Shown: positions 58,215 through 64,000 of the stretch, in pieces
Layout of the letters: each line of letters starts with the position of its first letter
Numbering within the stretch: position 1 is the stretch's first letter
Assembly (NCBI GenBank): GCA_021793275.1
Contig: JAJYTC010000002.1
Coordinates: 1 to 64,000, forward strand
Source: Deltaproteobacteria bacterium
GTDB lineage: Bacteria; Desulfobacterota; Syntrophobacteria; Syntrophobacterales; Syntrophobacteraceae
Direction of reading: 5' to 3'
DNA: 64,000 nt
Notes under the pieces: model-generated
Databases searched by the model: none
What the model was told of the DNA's origin: nothing
Seen by the model: only the letters and a program-made list of their open reading frames with translations
Program-made: the position numbers and the translations under genes

Positions 58215-58829
58215 CTAATCCTTCCAGTTGAGAATACGCTCTATCAGCTGCTCGACCCCGAAACCGGTGAAGGACGATAGACCCAGCAACTCGGCTCTTT
58301 CATTTATCTGCCGGATTCGCAGCCTGGATTCTTCCACTGCGCTTTTTTCAACGCAATCCACTTTGCTGATGGCTATGATATCTGCGTCTTCGAGCTGGGT
58401 GACTACAAGCCGTCCCAGCATTTCCATATCCAGAAGCTCGGCCGGACGCGTCGTATCGAACAGAACAATGGCCGGCCCCATGGATACCCTGGCGTCACGG
58501 CCTGCCATCCTGGCGGCCAGCTTGACCTGGTGGGGGACGGCAACACCGGTTGGTTCAACGAGCACGTGGTCGGGGCGGAATTCCTTATAAAGGCCGTAAA
58601 GCGTTTTAGCAAAAGAGGATGCAACTTCGCAGCATATACATCCTCCTCCAATATCTTTAACTCTCAACCCGCTTTCTTCGATGACTTTTCCGTCTACCGG
58701 AATTTCCCCGATTTCATTTACCACCAACGCAACCTTATGCTGCCCGGAACCTGCAAGATGTTTAGCCAACGCCAGAATAAGGGTCGTCTTGCCGCAGCCG
58801 AGAAATCCGGCGATTTGTGTTATTTTCAT
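58215..58829 (-). CDS. CobW/COG0523-like GTPase
   Basis: IAGFLGCGKTTLILALAKHL...VVNEIGEIPVDGKV...GGGCICCEVASSF...HVLVEPTGVAVP. Confidence 0.85.
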   Translation of the reverse strand: MKITQIAGFLGCGKTTLILALAKHLAGSGQHKVALVVNEIGEIPVDGKVIEESGLRVKDIGGGCICCEVASSFAKTLYGLYKEFRPDHVLVEPTGVAVPHQVKLAARMAGRDARVSMGPAIVLFDTTRPAELLDMEMLGRLVVTQLEDADIIAISKVDCVEKSAVEESRLRIRQINERAELLGLSSFTGFGVEQLIERILNWKD

Positions 58830-59134
58830 CGAATCTCCTCACTTGAGGCCGTTGGAGGACCGCCGCTCACACCGCCAGGGACGGTTTGTGAGGCCTATAA
58901 AATGAACTCTTCGTAATTTTAAAGTCTCCACAAAGGACCTAAGGAGTTGCTTTGTCGATTGGCGAATCCCGCCGGGATATAGTACAAATTCAATGCCAAT
59001 CCGGGCGCTGGGGGAAATCCATGGATTGAATCAGGAAGAGAGTCAAATAAAGCAGACACGTAGCGTAGGCTGAAAGCATTATTCCCGCCATAATTATCGG
59101 GATATAAGCTAAAAATAATATTGATATTAATTAA

Positions 59135-60658
59135 TTACTCTATTTCGGACATTTGTGTCGGAAACCGACATGCTTGTCCGCTTTTGGCCCTCCCGGGAAG
59201 TCTTTTCTTAAAATCTCGTTTATCCAAACTGAATTCGTTCATTTTGCGCAAGACGGTGCGCGGGCTGATCCCCGTCATCTTTGCAGTATCGGTGATGTTT
59301 CCCTCGCATCGCCTCAAAGCTTCCATAAAGTAAGCCCGTTCAAATTGCTCGACCACCTCCGCGCGGGCCTTGCTGAATGGCATGTCCAGCCACACCTGAT
59401 CCGCGGCCGGAAGTGAATTTGAAGCATTTGTTTTAAGAAAATCGAACCGATCGATAACGGGGCCTTCCGTGGTAATAAAGGCCCTTTCGATTACATTTTC
59501 CAATTCGCGAATATTACCGGGCCACTCGTAATCGAGCAATTGCCGCATGGCCAGAGGGGCAATTTCCTTCTCGTGGCAGCAACTGCATCGCCTGGTGCGC
59601 TTTGGGCAAGAGGAACAATCGTCGATAGACCCTATTTCATCCCGATCGCAGGATCTTGCCTGGTTCAGGCGGTCCAGGAAAGAGTATGCAAGCAATGGGA
59701 TGTCTTCGGTCCGCTCCCTTAGCGGAGGCACGTGAATCGAGAAGACGTTTAGCCGGTAAAACAGATCCAGCCGAAACTTTCCTTCGTTTATCTTTGCCTT
59801 CAAATCCTGATTGGTTGCTGCAACGATTCGGATGTCCACATCAATCGAGCCATTACCGCCCACCCGCTCCACCTTCTTCTCCTGGAGGACACGCAGCAGC
59901 TTTATTTGCATTGCCGGTGAGATATCCCCGATCTCATCGAGAAAAATCGTTCCCCTGTGGGCGATTTCGAATTTTCCGGGCTTCGACTTTATGGCCCCTG
60001 TAAAGGCCCCCTTCTCATGGCCGAAAAGCTCGGATTCACGCAGGTTTTCCGATAGGGCACAGCAGTTGATCGCCACAAAAGGCTTATTTTCCCGCGGTCC
60101 GAGAGAATGGATGGCGCGAGCGACAAGTTCTTTTCCTACACCGGTCTCGCCGGTGATGAGCACGGTGGGGTTGATTGGCGCCACCCGTTCCACAAGGCTG
60201 AAAATCTGTTGCATTTTGGGGCTTCTACCTATCATGCCGCAGAGGCGGTGGGGCCTGATGGCCCCCTCCGGTCCAAGGGGGTGAAAGCGAGGCCGATGCC
60301 GTTCAGGGGTTTTCATCATCACTCGAATTATCGATTCAACATGCTTTTTGAGGTGCTCGGAGGCCTGTGTTCTGGACGTGCTCTCGAGAGATATGAACGC
60401 CTCGTCGGCGTTGGTAAAAATAACGCAGGTAAGTGACTGGTTGTCTGTTACGGAAACGGGCATCAGTTTGTCGGCGGCTTCCGCGTGACCGTCATCGGGT
60501 AGAAATCTTTGACGGTTCTTAATCGGTGAGGCGCTCGATTCTTCCCCGTTCGGCGAGAGTACCGACACCTTAAGCCCCTCATCTTCGAGGAATCCAACGA
60601 TGCGCTCATGAAAAGCCGAATATTCATCAGCCACCAAAACAACTATCTCACTGATCAT
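59135..60658 (-). CDS. Sigma54-dependent enhancer-binding transcriptional activator
   Basis: GETGVGKELVARAIH, ESELFGHEKGAFTGAIKSKPGKFE (GAFTGA), Fis-type HTH GNITDTAKMTGISPRTVLRKM. Confidence 0.93.
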   Translation of the reverse strand: MISEIVVLVADEYSAFHERIVGFLEDEGLKVSVLSPNGEESSASPIKNRQRFLPDDGHAEAADKLMPVSVTDNQSLTCVIFTNADEAFISLESTSRTQASEHLKKHVESIIRVMMKTPERHRPRFHPLGPEGAIRPHRLCGMIGRSPKMQQIFSLVERVAPINPTVLITGETGVGKELVARAIHSLGPRENKPFVAINCCALSENLRESELFGHEKGAFTGAIKSKPGKFEIAHRGTIFLDEIGDISPAMQIKLLRVLQEKKVERVGGNGSIDVDIRIVAATNQDLKAKINEGKFRLDLFYRLNVFSIHVPPLRERTEDIPLLAYSFLDRLNQARSCDRDEIGSIDDCSSCPKRTRRCSCCHEKEIAPLAMRQLLDYEWPGNIRELENVIERAFITTEGPVIDRFDFLKTNASNSLPAADQVWLDMPFSKARAEVVEQFERAYFMEALRRCEGNITDTAKMTGISPRTVLRKMNEFSLDKRDFKKRLPGRAKSGQACRFPTQMSEIE

Positions 60659-60952
60659 TCATTCACTCCGTAAAGGACGCCGGTTCCGGCGACTTGCCTC
60701 GAGTAGGGAGACGCCCTGTGATCTCAAGGATCTTCTTTTCATGCAAAGGGTATCAAACCCGTTGGATGGATGACTCCCGCAAAAGAGACTGCGTGGCAAT
60801 GGGATAATGATTCGGCGGTTGCGATCAAGACCCTTTCAAAAAATTTTTCAAACAATGCGAAGGGGGCGAACCTGTTCTGGCATCAGATTAATCGAGTAGA
60901 TATTTCGCCGGGAGTTCTGAAATACTTCGGGCGAGACGCATCCCGCCATGCT

Positions 60953-61570
60953 TCATGAGCGGGACCTCTGGCGGTAGTTTCTTAAAAGTCCCATCACCAC
61001 CCCGACAACCTCTACCTCGTCGGCGGCCGCCCGGATAGGCTTCATCATTTCATTTGCAGGGCGAAGTTCTATTTCCTTTCCAAGGCGATAGAACTTTTTG
61101 ACCGTTGACTCTCCATTCACGAGGGCCACAACGGTTTGCCCGTTTTCAGCCTGGGGCTGCCTGGTGACTATCAGAATGTCGCCATCCCGGATTCCATCGT
61201 CGATCATGGAATCCCCTTTGACCAGCAGAGCAAAATTGGCTCCCTTCCCGAGGAAATTGTCCGGCACTTCAATGGATTCATGTACCTCGACAGGCTCAAT
61301 GGGGGTCCCTGCCGCCACAATACCGAGAAATGGAACCGATCCGCCGCCGATTTGAAGAGAGACCACTTCCATGGCGCGCTTCCTGTTTTTCCAGGGAATC
61401 CTGAGGTAGCCTCTATCCTCGATCTGCTTTAGATGCTTGGAAACTGCGTTTAACGATTTAAATCCAAGATTGGTTCTAATCTCTTCATAGGAAGGCGCAT
61501 GGCCGTGCTGATCGATATACCCTTTCACAAACCGATATACCCGATCCTGGGCCGGGGTGAGTCCTACCAT
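60953..61570 (-). CDS. lexA: LexA repressor
   Basis: LTPAQDRVYRFVKGYIDQHGHAPSYEEIRTNLGFKSLNAVSKHLKQIEDRGYL; cleavage-type VAAG; LLVKGDSMIDDGIRDGD. Confidence 0.93.
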   Translation of the reverse strand: MVGLTPAQDRVYRFVKGYIDQHGHAPSYEEIRTNLGFKSLNAVSKHLKQIEDRGYLRIPWKNRKRAMEVVSLQIGGGSVPFLGIVAAGTPIEPVEVHESIEVPDNFLGKGANFALLVKGDSMIDDGIRDGDILIVTRQPQAENGQTVVALVNGESTVKKFYRLGKEIELRPANEMMKPIRAAADEVEVVGVVMGLLRNYRQRSRS

Positions 61571-62262
61571 GGAATATCCTCCTGGCCGAGTTGGCATGAG
61601 TAGCCCAACTGCACTGCTTTCTCCCGCAAGGACCCCAGGAAATTAATGTCGGCCGGCGATGCGCTTTCTCCCTTCTCCTGGATGAACCTGATCAATTCAA
61701 GGATCTTTGTAACCCTTGGAGAAACTGCATTATATCCATGTTGCCCTGATTTTCCACTTGCATCTCCCGATTGCATGAACTGCCCCCGGGCTCGCAGAAA
61801 CTCTTCGCCGGACCCGAAGACTTCGCCGTTCCGGAAATCCTTATAGACTTTTGTCGAGCCTTCATCAATGCGCCGTGCCGTCTCGACAATATTGAGCCAG
61901 GCTTGTTCTCTCACCGTTCGGAAGCGATAGCCCCGGAGTTCCCTTTCACCGAGATAGCCAAAAGGAGCAGGAAGTTCATGATCGAAGCAATAAGGCCTCC
62001 TGAAAAATGGCCACTTAAAAATCGGGGATCCCGGTCGGGGAAAGCCGGCAGCCCCGACCTGGACGACCAACTCCGGAAACCCTTCCTGCCCCTCCCATTC
62101 CCTGCGAGCATATTTGACGGCAGAGTCCACCATCCTTTGCGAATCCTGTGAGAGACCGTTTTCAACCGCAAGTTCGAGAAAGCCGACGGTCTCCTGTACC
62201 CCATTTTGTACAAGTACCTTCACAGACTTTCTTTTCAATACGTAAAGGTCAACGCTCATCAT
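61564..62262 (-). CDS. Hypothetical protein overlapping lexA
   Basis: 232 aa; stop overlaps lexA start codon region. Confidence 0.7.
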   Translation of the reverse strand: MMSVDLYVLKRKSVKVLVQNGVQETVGFLELAVENGLSQDSQRMVDSAVKYARREWEGQEGFPELVVQVGAAGFPRPGSPIFKWPFFRRPYCFDHELPAPFGYLGERELRGYRFRTVREQAWLNIVETARRIDEGSTKVYKDFRNGEVFGSGEEFLRARGQFMQSGDASGKSGQHGYNAVSPRVTKILELIRFIQEKGESASPADINFLGSLREKAVQLGYSCQLGQEDIPW

Positions 62263-62487
62263 TCACTCCGCAGCCATTTCTGATTATTTTTAAAATCAGC
62301 CGCTACCCGTTCTTTTTCAAAAGGGGATCGAGAAAATCTCATTTTAATGCCTGGGTGAATATTAGGTGAAAGTTTGGCTCGGTGTCAAATATTTTTTTGT
62401 TTCTTTGAAGAAAGGAAAAGAGCACGATAAGAGAGGGTCGAAGCCGAAAAAACCGATTCTCATAACGTGCCTTAAAGAGGTCCATTG

Positions 62488-63627
62488 ATGGTCAAAAATA
62501 TTGATGTCGTCGAAATGACTCAGCGTCTGGTGCGTGTCCAAAGCGTCAATCCGGGGCAGAACACCGGCCTGGTTGCGCAGATTTTAGCCGAGCCGCTCGA
62601 ATCGGCCGGGTTCCGATTATCCTGGAAGGAAACTCCCGGCAAGGGAGTCAACCTCACAGCCGTGCTGCAGGGTGAAGCGGCCCGGCTTCCCATTTGTTTC
62701 ACGGGCCACATGGACACGGTGCCTTTGGGGGAGCGCCCGTGGAGTGTCGATCCATTCGGGGGCGAAATCCGTGACGGCAAGCTCTACGGGCGAGGCGCGA
62801 GCGACATGAAATCCGGGCTTGCGGCAATGATTGCGGCCGGAATCGATCTCTGTTCGGCGCCCCGCCGCGCCGCTGACCTGATAATGATTTTCACTGCGGG
62901 AGAGGAAACGGGGTGCGAGGGCGCAAGAGATCTGGCTAAATCGGGGGTTTTGCCTGCCGGGGCAGGCGCCATGGTGGTGGGGGAACCTACGGACTGCCGG
63001 CCGCTTTTGGGCCACAAGGGCGGGTTGTGGCTGAGAGCGGATTTTTTCGGCCGGAGCGCCCACGGCTCCATGCCCGAGGCCGGGGACAACGCCGTCTATA
63101 AGGCCGCACGAGCCGCCCTGGCCCTTGAAAACTTCATGGCGACTTACCCGCCTCATCCTCAGTTAGGCAATCCGACTCTCAATGTGGGTACAATCGGCGG
63201 CGGCGGAAAGATTAATATGGTGCCCGATGCCGCTTTTCTCGAAATGGATATGCGCACCGTCCCGGGGCTTGACCACGATAGCCTGGAGCGCTCGGTTCAA
63301 GAGGGCCTGGGAGATCAGGCCAGGCTGACCCGCCTGCTGGATGTCCCTTCAGTATTAACACCCCGGGAGGATCCCTGGTTCGCTTCAGCTCTCGATCTAC
63401 TGGAACGGCTGCGGGGAACTCCCCAGACGCCGGGCGCCGTCAGTTACTTTACTGACGCATCGATTCTTTACACCGCCCTGGGCAAACCGCCGACTCTCAT
63501 CTACGGCCCCGGCGCAGCCGGCCAGGCGCATCAGACCGATGAGTATTGCGACGTCGCAGCAATCAACGAAGCTCGCGAAGCTTACGTGGCAATTGCAAGA
63601 CACTGGCTTTCAGCAGAGAGTCGTTGA
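62488..63627 (+). CDS. M20 family peptidase/deacetylase
   Basis: LPICFTGHMDTVPLGERPWSVDPFGGEIRDGKLYGRGASDMKSGLAAMI; AGEETGCEGA. Confidence 0.93.
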   Translation: MVKNIDVVEMTQRLVRVQSVNPGQNTGLVAQILAEPLESAGFRLSWKETPGKGVNLTAVLQGEAARLPICFTGHMDTVPLGERPWSVDPFGGEIRDGKLYGRGASDMKSGLAAMIAAGIDLCSAPRRAADLIMIFTAGEETGCEGARDLAKSGVLPAGAGAMVVGEPTDCRPLLGHKGGLWLRADFFGRSAHGSMPEAGDNAVYKAARAALALENFMATYPPHPQLGNPTLNVGTIGGGGKINMVPDAAFLEMDMRTVPGLDHDSLERSVQEGLGDQARLTRLLDVPSVLTPREDPWFASALDLLERLRGTPQTPGAVSYFTDASILYTALGKPPTLIYGPGAAGQAHQTDEYCDVAAINEAREAYVAIARHWLSAESR

Positions 63628-63658
63628 GTGTTTGTCAAAAGCGTTCGGACTTGAGAAC

Positions 63659-64000
63659 ATGGAGAAAAACCGATCGGTCCTCGACAATTTCCATCCCCTG
63701 GTGGCAACCTGGTTTGCCGAATCCATCGGTACGCCCACAGACGTGCAGATGCTTGCCTGGCGCCAAATTGTGGCCGGAGACCACGTTCTGATAGCTGCGC
63801 CCACCGGGAGCGGGAAAACGATGGCCGCCTTCCTGTGGGCATTAAACGGGTTGATCGCCGGGAAATGGCCGACAGGCCGGGTGAGCGTGCTCTATGTTTC
63901 CCCGCTAAAAGCGCTAAACAACGACATCCGCAGAAACCTGACAAAGCCGCTCTCGGAGCTAAAAACGTTCTTTGCCCGCTCGGGAGCGCATTTCCCGCCG
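63659..64000 (+). CDS. Lhr-like DEAD/DEAH helicase, truncated by window end
   Basis: TPTDVQMLAWRQIVAGDHVLIAAPTGSGKTMAAFLWALNGLI...VLYVSPLKALNNDI. Confidence 0.88.
   Translation, partial: MEKNRSVLDNFHPLVATWFAESIGTPTDVQMLAWRQIVAGDHVLIAAPTGSGKTMAAFLWALNGLIAGKWPTGRVSVLYVSPLKALNNDIRRNLTKPLSELKTFFARSGAHFPP

Overview
The window looks like a bacterial chromosomal segment, probably Deltaproteobacteria-like from gene content (inference). It carries a nested array of integrated elements at the 3' end of a tRNA-Pro(CGG) gene on the minus strand (44550-44623). Three direct copies of the tRNA 3' end are visible: 1188-1216 (partial), 6274-6317 (44 bp, identical to the tRNA copy) and 44550-44593. They delimit (i) a decayed left element ending in an integrase pseudogene (about 755-1130); (ii) a small AT-richer integrative element (about 1217-6273) with a PD-(D/E)XK-like nuclease, an HUH/Rep-like protein, a serine recombinase and a divergent tyrosine recombinase; (iii) an apparently complete temperate podovirus-like prophage (about 6318-44549) with integrase, toxin-antitoxin pair, CI/Cro-like switch, Rad52-like and ParB-like proteins, primase-helicase, terminases, lysis genes, portal, capsid, tail nozzle, ejection proteins including a ~2100-aa polyvalent protein, an ATP-grasp-like protein and a tail spike. 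Right of the tRNA is host chromosome: MFS, USP, DUF169, PanE-like, DUF1847/DUF3783, SagB-like, then a minus-strand operon (58829 to 52860) with two CobW/COG0523-like GTPases, a UroD/MtaA-like protein and a NorQ/NorD-type MoxR-VWA pair, next to a sigma54 activator, then lexA, an M20 peptidase and an Lhr-like helicase. The strongest new candidate is a CobW-like GTPase (57095-57703) with one in-frame TGA exactly where its neighbouring paralog has the first Cys of the GGxCxCC motif, i.e. a candidate selenoprotein. Other leads are the HUH element, iteron-like repeats in the prophage replication region, a 13-bp tandem repeat upstream of terS, the ATP-grasp/zinc-ribbon pair in the virion module, and GGTGACC-type motifs at both prophage ends.
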